Source: Jannaschia sp. S6380
Lineage (GTDB): Bacteria > Pseudomonadota > Alphaproteobacteria > Rhodobacterales > Rhodobacteraceae
Assembly: GCF_023015695.1 (NCBI RefSeq)
Contig: NZ_JALKAS010000001.1
Location: 62,001-126,000, forward strand
Length of the DNA stretch: 64,000 nt
Direction: 5' to 3'
Each line of letters begins with the position of its first letter. Position 1 is the first letter of the stretch. The notes below the pieces were generated by a model. That model was not told the origin of the DNA, made no database searches, and was given only the letters and a program-made list of their open reading frames with translations. Shown here piece by piece: positions 35,839-43,891 of this stretch. The translations under genes and the position numbers were made by a program.

Positions 35839-36123
35839 TCAGGACAGCTGTGCGCCCAGCTTCATCGCCTGACCCATGTCGCCATCCACCGAAAGCTTGC
35901 CGGTCATGAATGCGGAGGTCGGGTTGACGTCCCCGTCCAGGATGCCGCGGAACGTCTCGGCATCGGCGGTCATCGTGCATTCCGCATCCTCGTCGCCTTC
36001 GCGCACGCCGGCCTCGTCGACCATGATCGCGCCTTCGTTCTCGATCACGAACTTGACGCTGCCGTCGAAGGTGCCAATCTTTGAGGAAAGCTGCGTGACG
36101 GCCTCGTTGATGATGTCGCTCAT
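35839..36123 (-). CDS. SCP2 sterol-binding domain protein
   Basis: This is a 94-residue single SCP2 domain. It reads FDGSVKFVIENEGAIMVDEAGVREGDEDAECTMTADAETFRGILDGDVNPTSAFMTGKLSVDGDMGQAMKLGAQL, a standard sequence for bacterial stand-alone SCP2 proteins that bind fatty acyl or other hydrophobic ligands. It precedes the lysophospholipase gene by eight bases and is divergent from the TPR gene, with 52 bp between the starts. Confidence 0.92.
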   Translation of the reverse strand: MSDIINEAVTQLSSKIGTFDGSVKFVIENEGAIMVDEAGVREGDEDAECTMTADAETFRGILDGDVNPTSAFMTGKLSVDGDMGQAMKLGAQLS

Positions 36124-36175
36124 GTCGGTCCTTTTGGTTTATGCGCCGGAATGGCGGGATGGGGTCGCGGATACG

Positions 36176-36748
36176 ATGGTTGACCTTCGCGTCACGCTCA
36201 AGGCCCTCTCGGTCGCGATCCTGTGCATTTACGCCACGTCCTCTCCCGGGCAAGTGCTGGAGGGGGACGCGGATGCGCTGCTGAATCGGCTGGGCACCCT
36301 GACTTCGGAGGCCGACGCGGCCGAGGCCGCCCGCCTTGCCGCCGAAATACAGGAGCGTTGGACCCATTCCGGCAGCCCGACGATGGACCTGCTGCTGCGC
36401 CGGGGGCAAGAGGCCATCGCGGCCGGAGACTATCCGCGTGCCATCGCCCACCTGACCGCGCTGACCGATCATGCGCCGCGCTTCGCCGAGGGCTGGAACC
36501 AGCGTGCCACGGCCTTCTTCCTGCAGGAACGCTATGGCGAGGCGCTGTCGGACATCGAACAGGTCCTCATCCTCGAGCCGCGCCATTTCGGCGCCATGGC
36601 CGGGCTCGGCATCATCCTCGAAGGGCTGGGTGACACGAAGGGCGCGCTGCGTGCCTTCGAGGCGGCCGCCCAGGTCTACCCGGCCGAACCGAACGTGCAG
36701 GGCGCAATCGAACGCCTGCAGCAGCAGACCGGCGAACGGACCCTCTGA
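36176..36748 (+). CDS. exported TPR protein
   Basis: This 190-residue protein has an N-terminal hydrophobic signal (VTLKALSVAILCIYATSSPGQVL). It is followed by helices with at least two to three tetratricopeptide repeats: LLRRGQEAIAAGDYPRAIAHLTALTDHAPRF, AEGWNQRATAFFLQERYGEALSDIEQVLILEP and FGAMAGLGIILEGLGDTKGALRAFEAAAQVYP. It probably scaffolds protein contacts in the periplasm. The stop overlaps the helicase start by one base (TGATG). The start is uncertain; ATG 36176 gives the most signal-like N-terminus. Confidence 0.8.
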   Translation: MVDLRVTLKALSVAILCIYATSSPGQVLEGDADALLNRLGTLTSEADAAEAARLAAEIQERWTHSGSPTMDLLLRRGQEAIAAGDYPRAIAHLTALTDHAPRFAEGWNQRATAFFLQERYGEALSDIEQVLILEPRHFGAMAGLGIILEGLGDTKGALRAFEAAAQVYPAEPNVQGAIERLQQQTGERTL

Positions 36749-39663
36749 TGGACACGAACCTGGGGCGGGTGACGGCGGTCCTCGGGCCGACGAACACCGG
36801 CAAGACGCATTTCGCGATCGAGCGGATGCTGGGCCACCGCACCGGCATCATCGGCCTGCCGCTGCGCCTTCTCGCGCGCGAGGTCTATGATCGCATCGTC
36901 GCCGTGCGCGGCCCGTCCGTCGTGGCCCTGGTGACGGGAGAGGAGCGGATCGTGCCGCCGCGTGCCGCCTATTGGGTTTGCACGGTCGAGGCGATGCCGC
37001 AGGGAACCGGCGTCGATTTCGTGGCCGTCGATGAGATCCAGCTCTGCGCCGACCCGGAGCGCGGCCACGTTTTCACCGATCGCCTGCTGAACATGCGCGG
37101 CCTGCACGAGACGCTTTTCATGGGCTCCGACACGATGCGTCCCGCGATCGCGCAGCTGATCCCGAAGGTGCAATTCGCCCGCCGCGAGCGGTTCAGCGAG
37201 CTGACCTATACCGGATCGAAGAAGATCAGCCGGATGCCCGGCCGCACCGCCATCGTCGGTTTCAGCGTCGAGAACGTCTATGCCATCGCCGAACTTCTGC
37301 GCCGTCAGAAGGGCGGGGCCGCCGTCGTGATGGGCGCGCTGAGTCCCCGGACGCGGAACGCGCAGGTGGAGATGTACCAGAACGGCGATGTCGATCACCT
37401 GGTCGCCACCGACGCCATCGGCATGGGCCTGAACCTCGACATCAAGCATGTCGCATTCTCAGCCACCTCGAAGTTCGACGGCCACCGCATCCGCCCGCTC
37501 ATGCCGCATGAGCTGGCGCAGATCGCCGGCCGGGCCGGGCGCTACATGCAGCCCGGCACCTTCGGCGTGACGGGCGAGGCGGGACCGCTGGACGACGGCG
37601 TGGTGGAGGCGATCGAGGATCACAGCTTCAAACCCATCGACCGCCTGATGTGGCGCAGCGACCGGCTGGATTTCGGGTCGGCCGAGGCGTTGATCGCCTC
37701 GCTCGAGGCGCCCAGCACCGACCGGATCCTGACCCGGGGGCGGGAGGCCGACGACGTCTCCTCGCTCAAGACGCTGAATGCGTTGGAGCACGTGGCCGTG
37801 CGCCTGCGCGACGCGCGCGACTTGCGCCTCCTCTGGGATGTTTGCCGCATCCCGGATTTTCAGGGCATCAGCCACGGCGAGCATACGACGCTGCTGGCGC
37901 GCATCTTCGGTTTCCTGCACGAGGCCGGGCGGGTCCCCGACGACTGGTTCGCGCGCCAGATCAAGCGCATCGACCGCACCGACGGCGATATCGACACATT
38001 GTCGAAACGTCTGGCCTATATCCGAACCTGGACCTACGTCGCGCAGCGCAAGGGATGGGTGGACAATCAGACCCATTGGCGCGAAGCCACGCGCGCGGTA
38101 GAAGACCGATTGTCGGACGCGCTGCATCGGGCGCTGACCAACCGGTTCGTCGACAGGCGAACCAGCGTGCTGCTCCGGCGGCTGAAGATGAAGGAGGGCC
38201 TGTTGGCCGACATCAACGACAAGGGCGAGGTCATCGTCGAGGGCGAGACGCTGGGCCGTCTCGAAGGGTTCCGCTTCCATCAGACGGGCACGACCTCGCC
38301 GGACGAGGCGAAGACTGTGCGCCAGGCCGCGACGCAGGCGCTGCGCCCCGAGTTCCATCTGCGCGCCGACCGCTTCTACAACGCGCCCGACACCGAGATG
38401 GACTTCACCGAACAGGGTGGCCTGATGTGGGGCGACCAGGCCGTCGGCAAGCTGGTTGCGGGGGCGGAGCCCCTCCGGCCAGGGGTGGAGGCATTCGTCG
38501 ATGACGAGGCGGGCCCCGAGGTCATGCAGAAGGTCCAGCGCCGCCTGCAGCATTTCATCGACCGCAAGGTCGCCGCCGCGATGGAGCCGCTGCTGGCGAT
38601 GTCGCGCGACGAGGCGGTGACGGGCCTGGCCCGTGGGTTCGCGTTCCGCCTGCTGGAATCCTTCGGGATCCTGCCGCGCCACGAGGTCGCCCAGGAGGTG
38701 AAGGACCTGGATCAGGACGCGCGCGGACAGTTGCGCAAGCACGGCGTCCGCTTCGGCCAGTTCACGATCTTTCAGCAGTTGCTGCTCAAGCCCGCGCCGA
38801 CGCGCCTGCGGCTGGTGCTGTGGTCGCTGTCCAGGGACCTGACAGAGTTTCCCGAGGCGCCGCCGCCCGGCTTGGTGACGGTTCCGGCGGTCGAGGGGGC
38901 CCCGGACGGCTACTATGCGATGGCCGGGTACCGGCTGGCCGGGCAGCGCGCGATCCGCATCGACATGCTGGAGCGCCTGGCCGACCTGCTGCGCCCGGCG
39001 GATTCGCGCGGCGGGTTCGAGGCCACGCCCGACATGCTATCGATCACGGGCATGACGCTGGAACAGTTCGCCGACCTGATGGGCGGGCTGGGCTATGCCG
39101 CCGAGAAGGGCGAACGTCCGAAGGCACGCCCCGCCCCGCAAGCGCCGGCGACGACCGATCCCGCCGCCGAAAGTAACGAGACGCCCGACCCGTCCGCCGT
39201 TTCGCAGGCGGAATCCGACGACGCAACGGCCCCCGATGCGGAACCGGCAGCCGAAGCTGCCGACGCCCCGGTCCCGCCAGCCGACGCGGTGGAAGAGGCC
39301 GCGCCCGAGGCCGTGGCGCCAGCGATCGCCGAACCCGTGGGCGAGGCGGTCGTGGCATCCGGTGCCCCCGAAGGCGAAACGACCGAACCCGCCGAGCCGT
39401 CCGATGCCGACGCGCCCGCCGAGAGCGAAGTGTTCTACACCTTCACCTGGGCACCGCGGCGCCAGAAGCGCGGGCCCCGCCGCGAAGGTGGCGATGCCGA
39501 CCGCGCGCCGCGCAAGGGCAAGCCGAAAGGCAAATCACGCGGCCCCAAGGGTGGCAAGGGGTCCGATCGCGGCCCGAAGACCTACGAATCGAAGCCACGC
39601 CGTGACAAGCCGGTCGACCCCGACAATCCGTTCGCCGCCTTGGCGGCGCTAAAGGACAAGTGA
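36748..39663 (+). CDS. Suv3-like RNA helicase with long basic tail
   Basis: The 971-residue protein begins with a superfamily 2 helicase core like mitochondrial Suv3: Walker A GPTNTGKTH (13-21), DEIQ (95-98), MGSDTMRPAI, then GFSVENVYAI, VMGALSPRTRNAQVEMYQNG, VATDAIGMGLNLDIKHVAFSA and QIAGRAGRYMQPGTFG (motif VI). The middle shows the Suv3 C-domain. The last ~170 residues change character: an Ala/Pro/Glu stretch (~795-905), then a Lys/Arg/Gly tail that should bind RNA. A role in RNA turnover or ribosome work is inferred. It overlaps the S4 gene by four bases. Confidence 0.88.
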   Translation: MDTNLGRVTAVLGPTNTGKTHFAIERMLGHRTGIIGLPLRLLAREVYDRIVAVRGPSVVALVTGEERIVPPRAAYWVCTVEAMPQGTGVDFVAVDEIQLCADPERGHVFTDRLLNMRGLHETLFMGSDTMRPAIAQLIPKVQFARRERFSELTYTGSKKISRMPGRTAIVGFSVENVYAIAELLRRQKGGAAVVMGALSPRTRNAQVEMYQNGDVDHLVATDAIGMGLNLDIKHVAFSATSKFDGHRIRPLMPHELAQIAGRAGRYMQPGTFGVTGEAGPLDDGVVEAIEDHSFKPIDRLMWRSDRLDFGSAEALIASLEAPSTDRILTRGREADDVSSLKTLNALEHVAVRLRDARDLRLLWDVCRIPDFQGISHGEHTTLLARIFGFLHEAGRVPDDWFARQIKRIDRTDGDIDTLSKRLAYIRTWTYVAQRKGWVDNQTHWREATRAVEDRLSDALHRALTNRFVDRRTSVLLRRLKMKEGLLADINDKGEVIVEGETLGRLEGFRFHQTGTTSPDEAKTVRQAATQALRPEFHLRADRFYNAPDTEMDFTEQGGLMWGDQAVGKLVAGAEPLRPGVEAFVDDEAGPEVMQKVQRRLQHFIDRKVAAAMEPLLAMSRDEAVTGLARGFAFRLLESFGILPRHEVAQEVKDLDQDARGQLRKHGVRFGQFTIFQQLLLKPAPTRLRLVLWSLSRDLTEFPEAPPPGLVTVPAVEGAPDGYYAMAGYRLAGQRAIRIDMLERLADLLRPADSRGGFEATPDMLSITGMTLEQFADLMGGLGYAAEKGERPKARPAPQAPATTDPAAESNETPDPSAVSQAESDDATAPDAEPAAEAADAPVPPADAVEEAAPEAVAPAIAEPVGEAVVASGAPEGETTEPAEPSDADAPAESEVFYTFTWAPRRQKRGPRREGGDADRAPRKGKPKGKSRGPKGGKGSDRGPKTYESKPRRDKPVDPDNPFAALAALKDK

Positions 39664-40010
39664 GCGACGCCGCCCGACTGCGTGTGGACAAGTGGCTCTG
39701 GCATGCGCGTTTCTTCAAGACGCGCAGCCTGGCCGCCAAGGTCGTTACGGGGCCGGGCATCCGCGTCAACGGCGAGCGGGTCACCAAGGCGTCGCATACC
39801 GTGGCGCCGCCCGACAGCCTGACCTTCGCGCAGGGCGACCGCATCCGTGTTGTCGAGGTCGCGGGCCTGGGGACACGCCGCGGCCCCGCCGCCGAGGCGC
39901 AGGCGCTTTACGTCGATCACACGCCGCCGCCCGCACCTCGGGTGGGCCCGCGCCCGACGGGGCGGGACCGGCGCCGCATGGATGCCGCCCGCGACGAGGG
40001 TCACGGCTAG
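39660..40010 (+). CDS. S4-domain RNA-binding protein (HslR/Hsp15-like)
   Basis: This 116-residue protein carries an S4 fold: LRVDKWLWHARFFKTRSLAAKVVTGPGIRVNGERVTKASHTVAPPDSLTF. That is the segment HslR uses to bind 23S rRNA on stalled 50S subunits. A basic C-terminal tail (PRPTGRDRRRMDAARD) follows. Start is GTG at 39660, overlapping the helicase stop as GTGA, so helicase and S4 protein are coupled and may act on the same RNA. Confidence 0.9.
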   Translation: MSDAARLRVDKWLWHARFFKTRSLAAKVVTGPGIRVNGERVTKASHTVAPPDSLTFAQGDRIRVVEVAGLGTRRGPAAEAQALYVDHTPPPAPRVGPRPTGRDRRRMDAARDEGHG

Positions 40011-40066
40011 CCCCGGCCGGGATCGGGCGTCCGATGCCGCGTTCGTGACCCGCGTCCCGGCCCCGC

Positions 40067-40095
40067 TTGATCCCCCGGAACGGGGCGGCTAGATC
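40067..40095 (+). promoter_or_regulatory. probable fdxA promoter
   Basis: TTGATC (40067-40072), a 17-base spacer and TAGATC (40090-40095) lie 27 bases before ATG 40123. The spacer contains the inverted repeat CCCCG-GAA-CGGGG (40073-40085), which could be an operator. Confidence 0.45.
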
Positions 40096-40122
40096 GCAGG
40101 CGGAACCGAAAGGACACCGGCC

Positions 40123-40458
40123 ATGACCTATATCGTCAACGACGCCTGCATTGCCTGCAAATACACCGATTGCGTCGAGGTCTGCCCCGTGGATTGCTTC
40201 TACGAGGGCGAGAACATGCTGGTGATCCATCCCGACGAATGCATCGATTGCGGCGTCTGCGAACCCGAATGCCCCGCCGACGCGATCCGCCCGGATACCG
40301 AGCCCGATGCGGAGAAATGGGTTGAATTCAACCGCAAGTACTCCGAGCTCTGGCCGGTTATCATCACCAAGAAGGACCCTTTGCCGAACGCCGAGGAGAT
40401 GGAAGGCAAGGAGGGCAAGATGGACCTGTTCTCCGAAACCCCGGGCGAGGGCGGGTGA
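40123..40458 (+). CDS. fdxA: 7Fe ferredoxin
   Basis: This 111-residue electron carrier has the cysteine pattern of 3Fe-4S/4Fe-4S ferredoxins. Cys9, Cys17 and Cys50 fit the 3Fe cluster and Cys21, Cys40, Cys43 and Cys46 the 4Fe cluster; Cys12 and Cys25 are extra. The sequence [29 protein letters not shown] and the C-terminal extension [22 protein letters not shown] segment are typical of the Azotobacter FdI type. It has its own promoter after the S4 gene. The redox partner is unknown. Confidence 0.96.
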   Translation: MTYIVNDACIACKYTDCVEVCPVDCFYEGENMLVIHPDECIDCGVCEPECPADAIRPDTEPDAEKWVEFNRKYSELWPVIITKKDPLPNAEEMEGKEGKMDLFSETPGEGG

Positions 40459-40706
40459 CGTAGGGGAAATTTGGGTCAGTCTGCATGACGCTTTCGCGAA
40501 GGCCGTTTTTGTGGTATTGTGAGTCTCGTTCGCGGCATGAAACCGCGGAAATCTGCCACGTTCGGGTGGTTCGCGTCGAGTGATGGGAACCAGTCTGACG
40601 GAAATGCGCTTGTTGATCGACCTTCGGACATCGTGCGAAGGCCGGTTTCCTTTGTTGCCGGAGGGGGAGATCCGGTGAAGCGCGACAAGACATCAAGAGG
40701 ATGCCA

Positions 40707-41216
40707 ATGCCCAAGAAGCCCGAGTTTCGCCCGAATGACTTCGTCGTCTATCCCGCCCATGGCGTGGGTCAGATCGTCTCCATCGAGAAGCAGGAGGTCG
40801 CGGGTCTGGAACTGGAATTGTTCGTCATTTCGTTCGTGAAGGACAAGATGACGCTGCGGGTTCCGACCAACAAGGCGACCGATGTCGGCATGCGGTCGCT
40901 GTCCTCGCCCGAGGTCGTGACCAAGGCGATGGCGACGCTGAAGGGCAAGGCCCGCGTCAAGCGTGCCATGTGGTCGCGCCGCGCCCAGGAATACGAGGCG
41001 AAGATCAATTCCGGCGATCTGATCGCCATCGCCGAGGTGGTCCGCGACCTGCACCGCAGCGACGAGCAGCGCGAGCAGTCCTATTCCGAGCGTCAGCTCT
41101 ACGAGGCCGCGTTGGACCGGCTGACTCGCGAACTTGCCGCGGTTAACGACATGGACGAGGATGGCGCGCTGAAGGCCGTCGATGAAATCCTGTCCTCCCG
41201 GCCTGCTGCCGCCTGA
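40707..41216 (+). CDS. carD: CarD-family transcription regulator
   Basis: This is a 169-residue CarD/CdnL protein that binds RNA polymerase beta and stabilises open complexes. Residues ~5-60 form the RNAP-interaction domain (FRPNDFVVYPAHGVGQIVSIEKQEVAGLELELFVISF). The rest is the helical DNA-binding domain (AMWSRRAQEYEAKINSGDLIAIAEVVRDL, SYSERQLYEAALDRL). AGAGG at the right distance selects ATG 40707 over ATG 40701. The 248-bp leader 40459-40706 must hold its promoter; I see a small CGCGG/CCGCG hairpin but no clear hexamers. Confidence 0.95.
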   Translation: MPKKPEFRPNDFVVYPAHGVGQIVSIEKQEVAGLELELFVISFVKDKMTLRVPTNKATDVGMRSLSSPEVVTKAMATLKGKARVKRAMWSRRAQEYEAKINSGDLIAIAEVVRDLHRSDEQREQSYSERQLYEAALDRLTRELAAVNDMDEDGALKAVDEILSSRPAAA

Positions 41217-41243
41217 GTTCAGGCACCGCGCCGATCCATGTTT

Positions 41244-41267
41244 CGGGGCGTCCGGTCGGGCGCCCCG
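41244..41267 (+). terminator. terminator-like hairpin after carD
   Basis: CGGGGCGTCC and GGGCGCCCCG make a 10-bp stem (one G-T pair) with the 4-base loop GGTC, 28 bases after the carD stop and 22 before the convergent metallopeptidase stop. Without a T run it is a moderate call. Confidence 0.5.
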
Positions 41268-41288
41268 TGCGCGTTCGGCCAAGCGGTT

Positions 41289-41684
41289 CTATTCCCACCA
41301 GCGGTCGATGCGGGCGATATCATCGTCCGACCAGCCGAAATGATGCGCAAACTCGTGCACCGTGACATGCGCGATCAATGCCCGCAGCGATACGTCCTCC
41401 CGCGCTGCCCATTCGTCCAGAATGGGGCGGCGGAACAGCGTCACCTGCGAGGGCGGTTCAGGCCATTCGACGGAGCGTTCCGTCAGGGGCACGCCCTCGT
41501 AGAGGCCGGTCAGGTCGCTGGCGTCACCGATCTCCAATTCTGACATGAGGGTCTCCGACGGCCATTCCTCGACAGTCAGGCGAACCTCGGCGGCAAGGCC
41601 CGCGAAGGGTGCCGGAAACGCGTCTCGCGTCTCCTCCGCGACCCGTTCGAAGGCCTTCGCATCTGGTGCCGGCGCGTCCATCAT
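41289..41684 (-). CDS. minimal zincin metallopeptidase-family protein
   Basis: This 131-residue protein has the motif VTVHEFAHHFGWSDDDI, where HExxH plus the following residues match the small metallopeptidase family often found alone in Actinobacteria and Alphaproteobacteria. The upstream half (VRLTVEEWPSETLMSELEI, LTGLYEGVPLTERS, QVTLFRRPILDEWA) fits the same family. Substrates are not known to me. ATG 41684 overlaps the stop of the upstream glyoxalase-like gene as ATGA, so the two are coupled. Confidence 0.85.
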   Translation of the reverse strand: MMDAPAPDAKAFERVAEETRDAFPAPFAGLAAEVRLTVEEWPSETLMSELEIGDASDLTGLYEGVPLTERSVEWPEPPSQVTLFRRPILDEWAAREDVSLRALIAHVTVHEFAHHFGWSDDDIARIDRWWE

Positions 41685-42283
41685 GCGATGCGGCGCAGGC
41701 CCGATGGCGTCTGAACCGCCGCCGCGATCCGGCGCGGGCCATCTTCGACCGTGATGCGCGGATCTTCGGTCAGGGCGGCGACCACGGTGGCCAATCGGTC
41801 CGCCCGCGGGTGACGTAGCGAGAGGCCCCGCAGACGCAGGCCGGCATCCGCGAAGGCGGGCCTGTCCGACTGCCACTGGATCAAGGCGGGGAAGCAGCCG
41901 TCGAATGGCAGGATCCCGTCATCGGGCACCGCCATCCGCCAGCGATAGGCTCCGCGCGTGAATGCCACGGGGCGTCCCGCCTCGGGGTGGCGGGCAATGG
42001 CAGCATCGAGGTCGTCGGTGCGGAGGATCCAGTTGCCGATCCCAGGCGGGCCCGATCGCCGGTCGAGGTCGAACCAGCGCGGTCGGTCGGGCTCGGGCGC
42101 GCAGGGGTCGATCGCGATCACCTCGAGATACTCGCCCGGGCCCAGCCCGCTCAGCCGGTTATGCGTCGACATGAGCGCATGTTCGCCGCCGGGACCCATC
42201 TCATGGCCAAGATGCCGGTGGACATGATTGACCCCTTCTTCCAGCGTTGCGGCCGAGATGGCGAAATGGTCAAAGGCGGTCAT
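41681..42283 (-). CDS. glyoxalase-like (VOC) domain protein
   Basis: This 200-residue protein starts [29 protein letters not shown], followed by [34 protein letters not shown] and [23 protein letters not shown]. This matches the Glyoxalase_3-type VOC family. His6 and the glutamate in EYLEVI are candidate metal ligands. The reaction is unknown. Its ATG (42281-42283) overlaps the ATG of the divergent cyclo-ligase gene (42282-42284) in a CATG palindrome, an unusual zero-gap arrangement. Confidence 0.85.
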   Translation of the reverse strand: MTAFDHFAISAATLEEGVNHVHRHLGHEMGPGGEHALMSTHNRLSGLGPGEYLEVIAIDPCAPEPDRPRWFDLDRRSGPPGIGNWILRTDDLDAAIARHPEAGRPVAFTRGAYRWRMAVPDDGILPFDGCFPALIQWQSDRPAFADAGLRLRGLSLRHPRADRLATVVAALTEDPRITVEDGPRRIAAAVQTPSGLRRIA

Positions 42284-42851
42284 GGGGGAAGACGCTAGCC
42301 TTGCCGCGCGAAAGGCGCAATTGCGCCGGACCTGCCTGGCGAGGCGGGCGTCCGTCGGCGCGGAAGCGCGCGCCGCGGCGGGGGCGCGCCTCTATGCCCG
42401 GCTGATGGGGCTGCGCGGGCGAACGATCGCCGGCTATCTTCCGATCGGATCCGAGGCGAGTCCGGTCGGAACCATGCGCGTGTTGTCGCGCGACAACCGC
42501 ATCTGCGTTCCGGTCGTCGCCGGCAAGGGCGCGCCGCTGCGCTTTCGTGAGTGGTGGCCCGGCTGCACCTTGGAGACAGGGCCATTCGGCGTCTCGGTGC
42601 CGACCGAGGGGGGGTGGCGCGTTCCCGATGTGCTGATTGTTCCGCTGGTCGGTTTCGACGGTCGCGGTGGGCGTTTGGGCTATGGCGGCGGCTTCTACGA
42701 CCGTACGCTGGCGGGTCTGGGCGGCGGGCTCGTCGTGGGGCTCGCGCTCGAAGCGCAGCGGTTGGATGCGGTGCCTTCGGAGGCGACGGACGTTCCGCTG
42801 CCCTGGATCGTCACCGAGGCAGGGGTTTTCGGCGCGGACGCCGTTGTATAA
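42282..42851 (+). CDS. 5-formyltetrahydrofolate cyclo-ligase
   Basis: This 189-residue enzyme converts 5-formyl-THF to 5,10-methenyl-THF with ATP. It has the N-terminal helix ARKAQLRRTCLARRA, then GYLPIGSEASPV, the FREWWPG region, and the phosphate-binding segment VLIVPLVGFDGRGGRLGYGGGFYDRTLAGL, which is diagnostic. The C-terminal VPLPWIVTEAGVF also fits. The start is ATG 42282; ATGs upstream at 42258 and the frame to 42228 would run into the divergent VOC gene. Confidence 0.92.
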   Translation: MGEDASLAARKAQLRRTCLARRASVGAEARAAAGARLYARLMGLRGRTIAGYLPIGSEASPVGTMRVLSRDNRICVPVVAGKGAPLRFREWWPGCTLETGPFGVSVPTEGGWRVPDVLIVPLVGFDGRGGRLGYGGGFYDRTLAGLGGGLVVGLALEAQRLDAVPSEATDVPLPWIVTEAGVFGADAVV

Positions 42852-42875
42852 GTCCGGCAGCATCGGAGAGACCAG

Positions 42876-43565
42876 ATGACCCACACGTTCAATCGCGCCC
42901 TCAAGATCGCCCCCTCGATCCTCGCCGCCGATTTTGCCGCCTTCGGCGCGGAATGCGAGGCGGTCGAAGGCCAGGGGGCCGATTGGGTCCATGTCGACGT
43001 GATGGACGGGCATTTCGTGCCGAACATCACTTTCGGGCCGGCCATGTGCGCGGCCCTGCGTCCGCATATCCGAACGGTGATGGATGTGCATCTGATGATC
43101 GCTCCGGTCGATCCGATGATCAACGCCTTTGTCGATGCGGGTGCGGATATCCTGACCGCGCATGTCGAGGCGGGGCCGCACGTGCATCGCACGATGCAGG
43201 CGATCCGGGCGGCGGGGTGCAAGGCCGGCCTCGCCCTGAATCCCGGAACTCCGGTCGAGGCGGTCGCCCCGTTGCTGGACGATATCGACCTGGTCTGCGT
43301 GATGACCGTCAATCCCGGGTTCGGCGGTCAGTCCTTTATCGAGAGCCAGATCACGAAGATCCGCGCCCTGCGGAAGATGATCGGCGACCGCCCCGTGCAT
43401 ATCGAGGTCGACGGCGGGGTGGATTCGACCACAGCCCCGATGGTCCGGTCCGCCGGCGCCGACGTCCTGGTCGCGGGGTCCGCCGTGTTCCGGGGCGGGA
43501 GCGTGTCGGACCCGTCGGCCTATGGCCGGAACATCATCGCCATCCGGAACGCCGCGGGCGCCTGA
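42876..43565 (+). CDS. rpe: ribulose-phosphate 3-epimerase
   Basis: Rpe interconverts ribulose-5-phosphate and xylulose-5-phosphate in the pentose phosphate pathway. The 229-residue TIM barrel includes IAPSILAADFAAFGAECEAVE, the metal site HVDVMDGHFVPNITFGP, MDVHLMIAPVDPM, MTVNPGFGGQSFI and IEVDGGVDSTTAP, all standard. GGAGAGACCAG precedes the ATG. It is 24 bp after the cyclo-ligase and probably cotranscribed. Its last 46 bases are overlapped by a possible antisense gene. Confidence 0.97.
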   Translation: MTHTFNRALKIAPSILAADFAAFGAECEAVEGQGADWVHVDVMDGHFVPNITFGPAMCAALRPHIRTVMDVHLMIAPVDPMINAFVDAGADILTAHVEAGPHVHRTMQAIRAAGCKAGLALNPGTPVEAVAPLLDDIDLVCVMTVNPGFGGQSFIESQITKIRALRKMIGDRPVHIEVDGGVDSTTAPMVRSAGADVLVAGSAVFRGGSVSDPSAYGRNIIAIRNAAGA

Positions 43566-43756
43566 ACGGCCGCGCAGGCGCCACCCATATCCCGCGGGGC
43601 GCAATCGGTTCGTGCCACGGCGTACCGGGCGTTCGCCCCGGGTACTGCGGGGCCGACGGGGACCGTGGCCCCCAGCATCGCGAGCGCAAGCAGCAGGAAG
43701 ATGATCCGTTCGTTGTGCGCACGCGTGAAGGGGAGGGCGAGTGTCGGTGCGCGCAT
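43520..43756 (-). CDS. possible small membrane or exported protein, antisense to the rpe end
   Basis: This 78-residue frame has a hydrophobic segment near residues 18-38 (RIIFLLLALAMLGATVPVGPAV) and two cysteines after it. AAGGA lies eight bases before the ATG, a decent ribosome site, which sets it apart from the many shadow frames. It overlaps rpe by 46 bases. I recognise no family; it could be spurious. Confidence 0.4.
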   Translation of the reverse strand: MRAPTLALPFTRAHNERIIFLLLALAMLGATVPVGPAVPGANARYAVARTDCAPRDMGGACAAVQAPAAFRMAMMFRP

Positions 43757-43789
43757 TCTGCGTCCTTTCGATCGGTTTCTACCGGTGGT

Positions 43790-43816
43790 CCCGGGCGCGG
43801 CGCGGCCGCGCGCGGG
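43790..43816 (-). terminator. strong GC hairpin after the Gfo/Idh gene
   Basis: Twelve-base arms with one mismatch close a 3-base loop (GCG), 75 bases beyond the stop of the oxidoreductase gene. No T run follows, so factor-dependent or partial termination is as likely. Confidence 0.4.
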
Positions 43817-43891
43817 AATGACCGGGGTTCGGATCCGGTCGTCCCGGCTGGCCTAACGCGGCGATCGTAAGGAAAGGGTTAAGCGGCCACC

